From Eucalyptus grandis (taxonomy: Eukaryota > Streptophyta > Magnoliopsida > Myrtales > Myrtaceae), in NCBI RefSeq assembly GCF_016545825.1, contig NC_052619.1, forward strand, positions 41,879,682 through 41,943,681: a stretch of DNA of 64,000 nucleotides, given 5' to 3'. Positions 22,082-33,540 of the stretch are shown one piece after another. The notes beneath the pieces were generated by a model that saw only the letters and a program-made list of their open reading frames with translations, was not told where the DNA came from and did no database searches. Position 1 is the stretch's first letter. Every line of letters starts with the position of its first letter. Made by a program: the position numbers and the translations under genes.

Positions 22082-22426
22082 AGAACAAAAAAGATGAAAA
22101 ATAATGAAGATTTGGAAATTCACCCAGTCATCCTTGGATAGAAACGATAAAACCAAGAGACATGCGCTTCGTATGTATCTTTTGGTATCGGAGCATTTAT
22201 ACTTCGCATACTCTATGTTAATAAAATTACAGGTCACATCCATCTGATTTATCCATTTTCTACCAATCAACTTAGCCTACCAGTATCTCTTTTCTTATCT
22301 TATTTCCTTCTCTTCAACCCAATTGAAGGATGAATCTCCAACCGTGACCAATTGACTATAACCATGTGAGCTTAATCTGTTATAATTATTCCATGATTAA
22401 TAGAAAAAATTAGTTCCACCAGCTGT

Positions 22427-22682
22427 AAAGGTGCACATGACAAAATTTATGAAATAGAAATTGATTTCTGGCCAGAAATTGATTTCTCGATTTCTATTTC
22501 AGAAATGGAGAAGTTAAAAATTTTAGCTTATGATTTCTTCTTCAAATCTATTTCTAGAATAGAAATCTGTTCCAGAAATAGAAAAATCAAATTGCGTTAT
22601 CAAACGGATTTCTGTGTCAAACCTGTTCCAAAAACAAATAAATAGAGAAACATAGAAGTAGAAATTTTATCATGTGCGCCCC
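22427..22682. mobile_element. MITE-like element with terminal inverted repeats
   Basis: The left end GGTGCACATGACAAAATTT and the reverse complement of the right end, GGGGCGCACATGATAAAATT, form an inverted repeat. The interior is rich in AGAAATAGAAATCTGTT-type segments in both orientations. No ORF of interest. Its right end meets an LTR tip at 22683. I could not settle a target duplication. Confidence 0.65.
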
Positions 22683-22787
22683 TAGTTATCTCGAGAGTGA
22701 TTAGCTCTGAGAATAGCCCTATAGGCGCGTCAATAAAATGCTCAACTTATTCAGTAGTAAACAAGAGTGAAAATCTAAGATGTCACA
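22683..22787 (-). mobile_element. Tip of a Tekay-like LTR
   Basis: A 105-bp piece, TAGTTATCTCGAGAGTGATT to CTAAGATGTCACA, matching the first 105 bp (LTR orientation) of the copies ending at 3198, 10318 and 41032. The rest of the LTR is absent. Confidence 0.8.
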
Positions 22788-25100
22788 ATTGATTCTGCTC
22801 TACTTTGTTTTCTCTCTTCTAACGAACCACGCCTCCGCCTTCCCCTTCCCGTTAACCAAATAACTGATTATAAAATTTCTTTGGCCATCACCATATGTTA
22901 AAAGAGCTCTCGCTCATTTCTTGAATAATAATATTGATCAAACCCGGTCTAAACAACCCATATGAGAAACTTAACAAAGTATCAAACCTAATCCTGTAGC
23001 AAACACTACGGAACCGTTGATTTTGGTGCACCGTCTGACCTCAAATGACGAAAAGGAAGAAAATAAACGAAGAGAAAACGGAAAGACGGATATGTCAAAC
23101 AAGCTCAAAAGCCTCTTACCATCCCTCATTTTAGTTGATATTGAGATCCGGCTAGTCAACTAATGGAAATTCTAATGGTAAAAGCTTCATTTTTGCAAGA
23201 TTCAACTCTAAGACAAAGGTTTCAAACACGAAGATTCTGGTTCTGAAACCCTCATCCGTTAAAGTGGTTTGGTTTCAAGGTAGACGAAGTAATGAGGAGG
23301 TGTGCCCTCGTGGGTGTGGCGGTGTTTCTACAAGATTCAACCTCCTTAAAGACCACGGAGCAGCCTGTCGAGCAGTGGCATGACCAGTCAATCCACTCCC
23401 TCGTACGTGTCGACTTTCATGCAACTTCCTCTTGAGATTATTCTTCTTTTCGTTTCTCGAGTCCCTTTGTTAGTTCTTTTAGGAAGCATATGTGCAAGTG
23501 TGTGTTTGCGTGAGGGAAAGGTTTGGCAAAGAAATAACAAGGATGAATATATGAGAAGGCTGTTACGGCACGAGAGCACAGGAGGACAAAAGAAAGAGAG
23601 GTTTTTTTACCATGCAAAATATAAAATTGATGCATTTATGATAAATCATCTATTAGTTTTCATTAAATTTTACTATCAAATTACTGAGTTAAATAATACG
23701 TGACAATTGATGGGTGCATCAATTTGAGAGTTTACCATCCGTTTGTCACAGATATACTAGTTTAGAGTTTTTCGTGGCATTAATTCAATTTAACTAAAAC
23801 TAATGGAGGGTGAATTTGTCACAAATGAACTAATTTAGGGTAATTTTGTCACACGTGTTCCAATTTTAGGTTTTTTTTTTTTTTATGTTAACTCTATATC
23901 TAATTGGTTTTACAGATGGAAGGAGGAGAGCTAAGTTTGTTCGTATCTCAATGTGGGCTCCTCAAGCCTATTTGTTCGTAGCACGACCTTTTCTCTATCT
24001 CTAATTCTACCAAATTCTCATGCTTTCTATAAACCATACAATACAACTATCACTTGTACACCACATTCCATGACTACCACCTATTTAACCACCTAGTTCT
24101 CTATAGCCTAGTTGACGTCTAGATTATTTTGGCAAAAATTGATTAGAATTTCAACACCCTTTTGATTCCGCATTCACATGCATGCTCGCGCGTGCGCGCA
24201 TGCCCACACGCTTATATATTCTTTCACAGCCAACTCATTGCTCTTTCAAAGTCAACTCATGAAATTGATGCAGCAACAGGAGAGTAACGAAGAAGCAATG
24301 GAGGAGGGGGAGGGGGAGGGGGCGGGGGGATTTCAAATTTGCCATGTGTCACTTTCTAAATGATCCATCTTAAATCTGACGTCATAAAACTGTTCTACCC
24401 AATATTTTCCCTCAGAATGCAGTCTTATCTTTGCTTCACTTGGATTATGCACACCAGCTTTGTCACAGAGAGAGGATTTTGTATGAAGGAGTAACGATGA
24501 CGATGAGGTACCCTCACGTCTACCGGTAAACATCATCTATGGCCCATCAATAAGTTAGCTTCCCACTATTTAGCGACATCTATGTTTTTCTTTTTCTTTT
24601 TCATTTTTTAACTCTTAACTGACTTTTAGACTTTTGTTCTATCTTTTTGCAAAGCATAGGAGTTGAATCTCACGTCTGAAACTAAATACCCTCACTCCGA
24701 ACACCCTGAGAAGATAGTGAATCAAACTCTCTACCTCCTCCATTTCATGTAAGAAGAGTGGCCACTAGGATAATTTCTTGTGGTTACCGACATCTATGTT
24801 GAAATAGCGTGCCATTCACTTAACGGTGAAGCTTTTCATTTGGACGAAAGTTGACCTTCCATCCACCATTCTGCGAGGTCATGCATGCATAACATGTGCG
24901 CCTGGGCACTTTAGTAAATTAAAAAAAAAAAAAAATAGCAGCTTGATATATAAAATTTGACCACGGGATAATATATATATTTCACCGAAAGAGACCAAAA
25001 AAGAAAAAAAGAGAAAAAAAAAAAACAAGAGAGCAAAGCAATTATGGTCTAACAAAAGGTGGGAACACTTATCTGTTTATTATGAAATAAAGATTACAGC
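22788..25100. other. Gene-poor spacer; MITE-like piece at 23700-23890, G-rich run at 24298-24330
   Basis: I recognise no gene here. Positions 23700-23890 have repeated TTTGTCACAAATGAACTAAT and AATTTAGGGTAATTTTGTCA segments of a common MITE type. Positions 24298-24330 contain four or more runs of at least four G. An ORF at 23380-23703 (107 aa) has no recognisable domain and I do not call it. 24900-25030 is A-rich low complexity. Confidence 0.45.
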
Positions 25101-25469
25101 TTTAAGTAAGAAAGGAAAGCATATTTCATTAACATGGTCTCTACTGATGATATTAAATTATACATTGAGTTTGAATTCATAAATAAAAATCAACCGGATG
25201 TGAACTACAAAAGTTCCGACGGTTGATGGAATTTGGTGCATGAAATTCCCACTACTCTCGGGTGAAATTCCTTAGAGATTTACGTTTCGAGGCCGCAAGA
25301 GAACTCTGGGTTTTTTATACGGCACAGTGACGTCTAACGAGCTGAACAGAGAGCACTTTGGGGACACACAAAAAAGAGGGAATTTTTGAACATACGGTGA
25401 TTTCGGCCTGAGTCTTACGACAAATTGAGTTGTTTTTGAATTTCGATTCAGCCGTTTCTTTTTTAAACC

Positions 25470-25692
25470 TAGTTAGAAGGGGTGTAACTCCAAGTATACT
25501 TTCGGTAGGATCTTTGTGAACAACCTTTCTTAAATCCTCAAAATTAATTGCTCGTACATCAGCCAGATTTTCAATGTCACAATTTTCTGTTGCCTCCACA
25601 AAGGGAACTCCTAACGTCTTTGGCACGATCATCCTCCCTCGAGAGTCTTTGACTAACCTCCCTGTAGGTGGGTAGTAGTTGTTGAAATTGTT
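25470..25692 (-). pseudogene. BAHD acyltransferase exon-1 relic
   Basis: The minus strand encodes NNYYPPTGRLVKDSRGRMIV, LGVPFVEATENCDIENLADV and VVHKDPTESILGVTPLLT. These align in order with the intact gene's HYYPISGRLAKKSRRKLVV, LGVPFVEALADCDMKILGN and LVYRDPMEHVLEVAPLLTAQ. The N-terminal third is missing. The donor site is damaged: CTAACTAGGTTTAAAA stands where the intact gene has CTAACTGCACAGGTAAGG. No exon 2 or 3 of this copy is seen to its left. It lies about 310 bp downstream of the intact gene, same strand, and looks like a decayed tandem duplicate. Confidence 0.85.
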
Positions 25693-26003
25693 TATAAAAG
25701 AGATGATTGTTAGATATAAAAAAGAGTGATTGTTGACATGAAGAGGGGTGGTTGTTGATCATGAAAAGTGGTGATGGTGGAGAGAATGTTTTATTAAATT
25801 TGTCTCGGACAATGGTAACGAAAAATAAACATAAGTTATGAGATATATTCGGAATTGCACCTAATTATCAAGAAATTCGAGACTAAACCCTTAAAATTGA
25901 TTCATCAAATAAAATGATGGATTCCATTCAGATGTTGAATATGATGATCCACTTGTAGTTGGTCACACTTTGTAAACCAATTTTGAATAACAATATTATT
26001 GTA

Positions 26004-28841
26004 CTAAGCCTCGTTCAGATCACAAACAAGCTTCTCAAAAGTATTCATGGCTGAAACGGGCAAACCCAACACCACCGTAATGTCTTTCTCTTTCTCTTTC
26101 CCTTCTGTCATAAACAAGCAGGTTTCCCTTAGTAGGTCACCCATCCCAAACCTCGGCTCTCCCCATCCAAAGTCCGTGGAGCCATACTCGAGCCCTGTCC
26201 ATGAAGTTATTACTAGAGTGCCCAGAGGAAATCCCTGATATCGATACTTGTCCAAATAGTCGATCCTTGACCGAATGGAGTTGTCGGTCACGCTCTCGAT
26301 TGCCTTCTTTATTCTCCCCGCGGAAGCAGAGATTGGCTCCTCAATCAACTCTCCGACCGAGCAGAGACAACAGGGCAAGGCCACGGCGTTCCCAAAGTAT
26401 CCCTCGGGCAATGGTGGTGTTAGTCTGTACCTGAAATTGACTGCTAAAAGAAGTTTTGATTGTTGGTGGAGTTTCATCTTGAGGGCCACGCTTCGAGCCC
26501 GCCACACGAAGGCTGCAAGTGCTATGAAGTTGGTGCAACTGCCTGTTACCTGTGGTTCAAGATGAGTAGATACTTTTTGCGACCAGATATTCATGTAATG
26601 CATAATTGATTGTTGTAATATACGGAGATGTCTATGAATTGACACTACTTATTATCGTAAATATAGAGATTCACCTGTTCATCTTTTGTTGCCATTATTT
26701 TTAAGATGGCCAGCTTCTCAGCATCAAAGTGGAAAGACTTTTGTACGAATTGTTGCTCCTCATATAATGCCGTCATGTTTGATACATCACTTATGTGAAC
26801 AAATTCATTGTAAGGACCGGTGATTCGAGGAGGCAACCTTGATTTTAGGACGGTTCTATCATGACAAGGGACGAGGGATAAAGGCTCGCCTCTTGCTATT
26901 TCAGCCCATGCGTTCATAAAATTCATTGCCGACACACCATCTGCTATGCAATGACTAAGTGCGATCCCCAATGTGAAACCTCCACATCTGAATTTCGTCA
27001 CCTGAGATATGTCTCCAAAGTAAATAATATCTCAACATAAAATGCAGAACAAATAAATATGTGATTAAGTTCTTGCATGGATTGAGTTTATGCACTTTGG
27101 CTCAGTTCCTTTCATGGAAAATGAATGTTTTAAAAATCATTTTTTTTTAAAGTGATCGTTTTTACTGCTTACCAATATAAATGAATGAAAGATATTTTCA
27201 TTATTCACAAAAATATTTAGACATAAATTGATGTCGATAATGAAAACATTTTTCAATGACAAATAATTTCAAGTGATACAAACGATCACTTTTAAGATAA
27301 TATTTTTCAAATTAATCATTTCATGAATAAATAAAACCTTCTTGTACATCCGAAGTCTTGCAGCCAGTCAAAGCCACTGGATTCAATGGTGCAAATGGAA
27401 TTTTTTTTTTTGGTCTGATCCTATAATTATTCTATAAGCCACTATGTGTGTTGTATGCTATGCGTAGGTTGCAAAACCCCGCTCTCTCATTCATGTGTTT
27501 CCACCTTCACCCCCTTAGAAGGTGGGGAATCGAGTTCTCTATCTTCCCATTTCAAGTGGGAAGGGTGGCCATTGAGACAAGTTCCAGTAGTTGGGGCAAA
27601 TGGATTTAGCGGAGATGATTTTGACCCATGCCATAATATCACTAACATCTTTCCTTGAAAATGGGAAAGATTTGCCTAGACTCGATACATTGTGGACGGA
27701 TTTGATGAATCTCAATTGAGACTTTAGCAAGATAAGTTTCTACCAATTAGGAAGAGTTAATCTCTCTCTAACTTTTTTATGGTTAAGTTACTATCTGCAT
27801 GTATACTTCTTAAGTTTTTTCTTTTCGTTGAATATACTTTATAAGTTAAGAAAGTTAGTATTTAATTTAAAGCATTGAGAAAGTTAATTCTTACTTTTGG
27901 ACACATGGAGAGGCTCCTTCGAAATATTTTTTTGTCATCGAAAAAGATACTAATTAACTGGACCAATGACTAAACTTACTAGAAATGATTATATTTACTT
28001 TTAAAAACTAAAAAAATACTAATTCTACTTGAAAAAAAATTTCTTATTAAAGAAAAGTTAATAATAACACTTTGATAGTGGTTCCTTTTCCAACAGAAAA
28101 AAAATCAAGTTCTCCATCAATTAAATGGAGAAAACACTAGTTAACATTATGTGGATATTATCAGATGAAAAGTCACTAAATGCATCGAAAGAATTACCCA
28201 ATGCAAAAAGCAACTTGAAAGTTCCTATTTATTATAAATAGAAAGTTACTATTACTATCTAGTTGTTCTGATATGAAAAGTTACTAATTTAATGTGAGCT
28301 AAGTCTACCAAAGCAAATTCATTATCATGCTTAATGGAAAAAAAAAAAAAAAAAAACCAAATAGAAAGCACTCTCAACCATTAATATTAAAAAGAAGATT
28401 GTTCCTTACCTGTGCAGTTAGAAGAGGGGCAACTTCAAGTACATGTTCCATAGGATCTCTGTAAACAAGCTTACCTAAAACATCAGAATCAAAAATTATT
28501 AAATTACCCAGAATTTTCATGTCACAATCAGCCAGTGCCTCCACAAATGGGACTCCTAACTTCTTTTGGCAATCAACGACCAACTTCCGACGAGACTTTT
28601 TAGCTAATCTCCCGGAAATTGGATAGTAATGAACCAGAACTTTGGCCAGAGCTTGCTTAATCACGTCCACCACTTTTGCGTCACTCCTGTCGAAACAATA
28701 AACGGTCGGCACGATTGCGGGAGCCATTTGATCAAGGCTACTTAAGAACATGGAACCCTCGGGTGTTTCATATTCTGGTAGGACTGCGACGGGGCTAGAT
28801 CTTTCTACTTTTAAGATGTTCTTCTTTGCGGGTGCCTCCAT
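26004..28841 (-). CDS. BAHD acyltransferase, omega-hydroxypalmitate O-feruloyl transferase-like (3 exons)
   Basis: Exons 28841-28410, 27001-26675 and 26549-26004 (stop included) give 434 aa; all junctions are phase 0 with CAG/GT donors and CAG acceptors. The start is the first ATG of exon 1 (MEAPAKK). Exon 1 has TVYCFDRS and VLVHYYPISGRLAKK, exon 2 the catalytic HxxxD (H161-CIA-D165, followed by G), and exon 3 the structural DFGWG (379-383) plus WRARSVALKM. BAHD enzymes are soluble cytosolic acyltransferases that move an acyl group from acyl-CoA to an alcohol or amine; His161 would be the general base. The LTAQ-VTKFRCGG, FVEALADC and LGKLVYRDP blocks resemble suberin/cutin feruloyl transferases (the HHT1/ASFT group), which feruloylate omega-hydroxy fatty acids. 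Substrate is inference; a fruit-ester or other alcohol acyltransferase is possible. At 434 aa it is slightly short for the family. It is the only intact member of a decayed local family. Intron 1 holds a MITE. Confidence 0.9.
27108..27335. mobile_element. MITE-like inverted repeat in BAHD intron 1
   Basis: The left side TTCATGGAAAATGAATG and AAAGTGATCGTTTTTAC are mirrored on the right by CAAACGATCACTTTTAAG and AATCATTTCATGAATA. This gives a long imperfect hairpin inside the 1.4-kb first intron of the intact gene. No ORF. The GGAAAATG-type end is common in plant hAT-like MITEs. Confidence 0.6.
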
Positions 28842-29220
28842 AAGAGAAGTCTGGAGATTTGTAATCCGCTTTCCTTGTTAAAAATAAAAAGAAAAGAATG
28901 TGCTGAGAAGTACAAACAAAGTTGATAAATAGAGGAAAACTACACATAAATAAAATAGCTATACATCTTTGCATGTATACACAAAAATTCAAAGTGGAAT
29001 TGAATAACTTCATCTTCACTCGTAACTTGGAATGATATCAAATCACACGAAAGAAAAACCATGAGGAGTTGAGGAATAGGAAAAATATGAGTAAGAATAT
29101 ATCCACAAGCGGTATGAATTTTCAAATGGAGGATGGAAAATGAAACTTCAATCTGGTTCCATGATAAAAAAAAAAAAAAAAAAAAATGTCACTTCATAAG
29201 CTTAAATCGTTAGGCGGAGT
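28842..29220 (-). promoter_or_regulatory. Upstream region of the BAHD gene
   Basis: This is the conserved 5' flank, also found at 10783-11125 beside the pseudogene. A TATA-like TATTTATC (minus strand, about 28925-28933) lies about 90 bp before the start codon, a plausible core promoter. The pseudogene copy has AAGTATC there. A poly-A run at 29167-29185 separates the conserved block from the insertion further up. No transcription start can be fixed from sequence alone. Confidence 0.4.
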
Positions 29221-29232
29221 ATGTAATTCTGG

Positions 29233-30472
29233 GGCTTAGGCTGCTTTTAGCTGGATTTTGGGAAAAGCCTTCGAGAAATGCAAAGAATTTCAAGTTAGAG
29301 GAGTTTTCCAAAATGCAAATTATGTTTGGTAAATTGTAATCTAAAAGTCCATTGTGAAGTACCCTTGAATAAAATAGTATTTGGAGAAATTTATATTTAT
29401 AAAAGACTTTTGTGATAAAAGAAGAAAAAAATGGTTCGTTGGCAAAGGATAAACGGCCGCCAGAGATCGAAATCTATCGTCGACAGCCAACGTTTGAGGT
29501 TGCAGGACCTTAGGTGGTTGTTGGAAACCACCGCCGAGGGCTGCCTGGGGTTGGGTGGCTCTCAACAGGGGTTGTGTGACCTAGGTAAAGCCTGCCTTAG
29601 GTCGTGTGATCTCAACGAGGGCTGCTTGGTCATGCGACCCAAATTGCACATGGCCACAACTTTCACAAGTCCTTGCAATTGCGACCTAGATCAGCAACCC
29701 TTCACAGAGGTCGCTTGACTCATATCTGGGTCGCCATGACTTGCCGAAGGTTACACGACCAAATCACACGTCATCGAGACTCATAGAGGTTGCGGTGACC
29801 CAAACCGACGGCCCTTCGTGGAGGTTGCGCGACTCAAATCTGGGTTGCTACGACTCATTGGGGGTCGCACGACCAAATTGTGGGTTGCTACGACTCATGG
29901 AGGTCACAGCGACCCAGATTAACAGCCCCTCATGGAAGTCGCATGACTCAAATCTGGGTTGCTGCGACTCGCGAGGGTCATGTGACCTAGATCATGCATT
30001 GTCGTGACTCAGATCCTGTGGCCCCTCGTTGGGGTAGTTGTAACCTAGATCATGCAGCCCCTCACGGAGGTTGCCTTACCCTCCAACAATAGTCGCTTGG
30101 GTCACCGCGACCACACCCATGTCTCTCTAGCCCGTCGCCGGCCCCTCACAATCACGTACAATCATGCCAGCCAACCTCAACGGAGAAGACGAATAGTGTC
30201 ATACAACGAGGGCAAGAACAGAAAATCAAGAAGTTGGTGAGAAGTTGGTGAGGATGGTCTCAGAAAAAGAAAAAATTATGCAACCCTAGCCTTGAGCATT
30301 GCCGAGAAAACTGAAAGTCCAAGGCAGCCTAGGATCTACCTTGGGCTTTCAACCTTCTGAATGCCTACTTTTCTCTAATGGGGCTTGCAAAATTTTTGCC
30401 AAATACCCAATATTTAACCCAAGGGACTTTGAAAGCCCAAAGTAGCTTGGAAAAGCAATTTTCAAACGGACC
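29233..30472. mobile_element. Insertion in the BAHD upstream region with a GC-rich repetitive core
   Basis: The duplicate at 11118-11140 runs GGCGGAGTATAAACCTGCGC without interruption, whereas here the matching flanks (about 29215-29232 and 30473 on) are separated by about 1.2 kb. That defines an insertion present only at this copy. Its ends (GGGGCTTAGGCTGCTTTTAG on the left; GCTTTTCCAAGCTACTTTGG as reverse complement of the right) are weakly inverted. The core 29430-30240 is a GC-rich series of degenerate units carrying GGTCGCRYGACTCAAATCTG-like segments. The ORFs in it are not recognisable. Probably a non-autonomous DNA transposon; superfamily uncertain. Confidence 0.55.
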
Positions 30473-30892
30473 TTTACTCCTGCATGATAAAGATTACAAC
30501 TTGCCAATACGTTGCAAGTTTCACAAGAAGCGTTGTCAATCACACATGTTGCAACACATCAGCCATACATGCCAAACAATCCCTGCGTGCGCAGCAGGAA
30601 GATAGGCCATACATGAGCTTTGGTGATGGTAATTTTTTTCCTTTCCTTTTGTTTTTCCCTCTTGGGCCAAGTACAATGGACACACGACTAAAACTCAAGA
30701 CGAAAACCAGCATACCTGTAAGAACTGGAGATATTGAAGATGAAACACTTGGCTTTGGCTTCTTTTTGCAGATCCAGAATTTATAGTCGTGGCTTCTCCA
30801 GTTTTGGCGTTGAATATGAGATAGTGACATGACCGTACGAATTATTGGTTCAATTATTTGGACGGTACGAATTATTGGTTCAATTATTTGGA
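30473..30892. other. Distal 5' flank of the BAHD gene
   Basis: Homologous to 11126-11283 plus 11717-11880, sharing for example CATACATGCCAAACA, GATGAAACACTTGG and TGGCTTCTC. At the right end a 30-bp direct repeat of GTACGAATTATTGGTTCAAT (near 30835 and 30865) precedes an LTR fragment. No gene. Confidence 0.6.
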
Positions 30893-31790
30893 GGGGTCAA
30901 AGGCCACAACCGTTCTGCTTTCATTTTTCATTTCCTCAGCATCTCCTCATCTCTCTCCACTCACCGAAACCCCACGCCCACGAAGCTCAGCCCTCGCCTC
31001 CCCGAAAATTTCACGCCAGCTCCTTCGGCGGATCATCCATCTTCACGCACGACCGCCACCCCAGTTGCTGCCGCGTTCCAGTCAATATCCAGCCTTTCTC
31101 TCCACCATTATTTGTTCCCCCTTCGGTCAACCTTCAGCAGAAGCCTTCAAGCGACGCCATTTCGTTGACCCGCAGCTCCTTCGCACGCTGCAACCACCCC
31201 CTCATCCACGCCATCTGTCCATGAGCTGGCCTCCCTTGGTCAACTAAAGAAGTTCTCCACAAAGCCTTGCTGACCGAAGCCTCGCGCGGAGCCAGCAGCA
31301 CCGAATCCCCTAGCTCGAGCATCGCCAGCTGCATCCTCTCCGTGCGTCTTCAACCGCCAGCGAATTCCAATCCAGCTGTTCGTGTCTTCAAGCCCAGCAG
31401 CCGCGTGAAGTCAAGCCCAGCGAAGCGTTCCTTCAGCCCCTCTTGAAGCCCAGCAGCAGCCCGTGTGAAATTGAGTGAAGCCAGCCCGTGGATTACAACA
31501 TTTTTAGCCCAGCAGTTGGGCCCATCTCCAGCAGAATTTGAAGCCCGCGAAGCCAAGCCCAGACCGCAGGCCCAAGCCCAGTGTCTGCAGCAAGCCCAGC
31601 CCGACTCATTAACAAATCTCAATTTGGGCTGAGATTTGTTGGGCCCGTTTTAGGCCCGGTCCAAGTCCGCCGACGCCGCCGAAAATTTGGATTTCGGCCG
31701 CTGTCACGCTTCGTCGTTGCGGTGAACCGGTCTTCGCCTTACTCAAGAGAGTTTTGCTCACTAATCCCTTAGACGTCTTGGTTTAAGGCA
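30893..31790 (+). mobile_element. Tekay-like LTR fragment (plus orientation)
   Basis: The GC-rich middle portion of the LTR. 31590-31765 is the reverse-complement counterpart of 8290-8430 in the solo LTR: AAATCTCAATTTGGGCTGAG, GTTGGGCCC, GGCCCGGTCCAAG and finally TTTTGCTCACTAATCCC. Neither LTR end is present. Long overlapping ORFs on both strands (30829-31622) have no known domain and are explained by base composition. Confidence 0.65.
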
Positions 31791-31909
31791 ATTCTCTTTC
31801 ATTTTTTACCTTTTTAGAAATGCCACAACGATAATTATTGGAGAGTTCAAGTTATTTACAAGATAATTAATGGACATCTTGGTTTAAGCATCACAAGCCT
31901 GCTATGGTT

Positions 31910-32135
31910 AAGGAGCTTTAGGGTGCATTTGTTTTGGGAAAAGTGTTTTTGGGAATTAATTTTCTAGATTTTCACGTGATTGGTTTGTGGAAAATGACTA
32001 TTCAACCAAAAACACTTTCTGGTCAACAAAGATATTCATGCATAAATTTAGGAGAATGAATACATAAATCTAAAAAGGTCAAAATACTTTTCGAAATTAC
32101 TCACCTAGAATATTTTAATATATTTTTATTTAAAT

Positions 32136-32221
<86 letters not shown>

Positions 32222-32470
32222 TCATTTTCCTTCTCCTTCTTTAGTTGGTCACCAGCCATGGTAAAGGTCAGTGACTAGCCATAGGCAAGCTTGAGCTTTG
32301 CCCAAGGCCAAGGCCTCATTAGCCTTTGTTGAGGCTAGAGCTCATCAGCCTACGCCTATGGTTGGTAATCAACCGTTGTCGCCAAGGCTTGGCTACCCTT
32401 GAAGGAGAAGAAAAAGAGAAAATAAAAATTATCTAGAAAATTGTTTTTTTTTTCATGAAATAAAGAGAAA
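31910..32470. mobile_element. hAT/MITE-like remnant with trinucleotide palindrome
   Basis: It opens with AGGGTGCATTTGTTTTGGG and GGAAAATGAC-type segments and closes with TTATCTAGAAAATTGTTTT, a mirror of TTTTCTAGATTTTC near 31962. The middle has a trinucleotide microsatellite and a mildly GC-rich GCCAAGGC/GAGCTTTGCC core (32240-32400). This is the plan of a widespread plant non-autonomous element, but I cannot fix exact ends. Confidence 0.5.
32138..32220. repeat. Self-complementary microsatellite (AAT)n(ATT)n
   Basis: A run of AAT units is followed directly by ATT units, turning at about 32173. The two halves are reverse complements and could form a long hairpin. Confidence 0.95.
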
Positions 32471-32479
32471 ACATGCAAC

Positions 32480-33540
32480 TAAATAGTCAATAATAATCGA
32501 GTGATAGATTTCAAAAACTAAAATCACAATCACTCCCTTTAGCCTACTGTAGGTCAACCCCAGTCTACATGATATTATCACAAGTCCAATATTGCAAAAA
32601 TGTCAATTAAAAGCAGGAATTCCCTTCTTTTCTCTCAAATGTACATAGTCACACACCATCTCATATCACACCTTAGCAAACAATAATCACTATAAAATAA
32701 ATTCAAAACACATTGAACAAGAACTTAAAAATAGTAAGAATCATACTCCTCACAAGACCTTGTGAATGGAGCCAATGAGCCCGACATCTACAAAGCAAAC
32801 TTCTACAACTATGTTATATGATACGAGGTGGAATCTTAAACCCAAAAAGGTAGGAATTGAGATGGGAGGAAATTTCCAACTTCCAATATTATATGTCACA
32901 GGCATAAGCATCCATCATTTTCCATCTTCAATTGAATCCAAAAGATACAACAAATTATATGCCACGAGCACGCACATGCTATTTCCTTGGACACTTTCAC
33001 AAATAATAAAATATCAGGTAAGTCCAATGCCTTTTGTGAGCATGCGGAGCTCCACTCATTATGGACCGTCAACCCACAAAGTAACGACTACTAAACTATC
33101 CATTAACTGGGTTTTGGTAATTAATTGCAACAATGATAATACCACAAAAAAGACCACTTGAAGGATTAAGAAGTTCATATTTTGCATTCACGATTGAAAA
33201 GCACGGTAGATGACCATAATCCATATTGAGTGCTTGAAACCTTTTACTTTTTTCAATGACCTAGAGGAAACCCAACCACAATGAAGCCCACATCGTCTGG
33301 GACTTCGTTTTGAAATAGCTATACTCAATTTCACTGACGACTTCTATACAACGTCGTGACTATATATGAAAGAAGTTAAGTCTACATATCAATCCATCCC
33401 ATTTCATCAAGGCAAAGCTTACAAGGAGAACGCGATGCACTTATACCAAAAGAAAAGAATTAAGCTAACACCAATCTATATCATCAGTCAAATGCTAAAC
33501 AAAACTAGTAACATGGACGAAATTATTAAAAAACAGCATG
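32480..33540. other. Spacer with no recognised gene
   Basis: An ORF at 32766-33161 (131 aa) and the start of another at 33366 show no domain I can name. The part near 33450-33540 may be intron carried along with the chimeric fragment to its right, because that fragment ends at an exon-like border with GT. Confidence 0.4.

Noticed and set aside
21632..22141. 169-aa ORF as one intact gene
   Set aside because: It reads through an 84-bp intron with good splice sites and a poly-T tract; only the parts on each side match callose synthase.
22185..22200. Primer-binding-like TTTGGTATCGGAGC
   Set aside because: No LTR end lies next to it and no gag follows; chance resemblance.
30829..31622. Overlapping 107-131 aa ORFs
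   Set aside because: They fall in a Tekay-like LTR fragment matching the reverse of 8290-8640 and have no domain.
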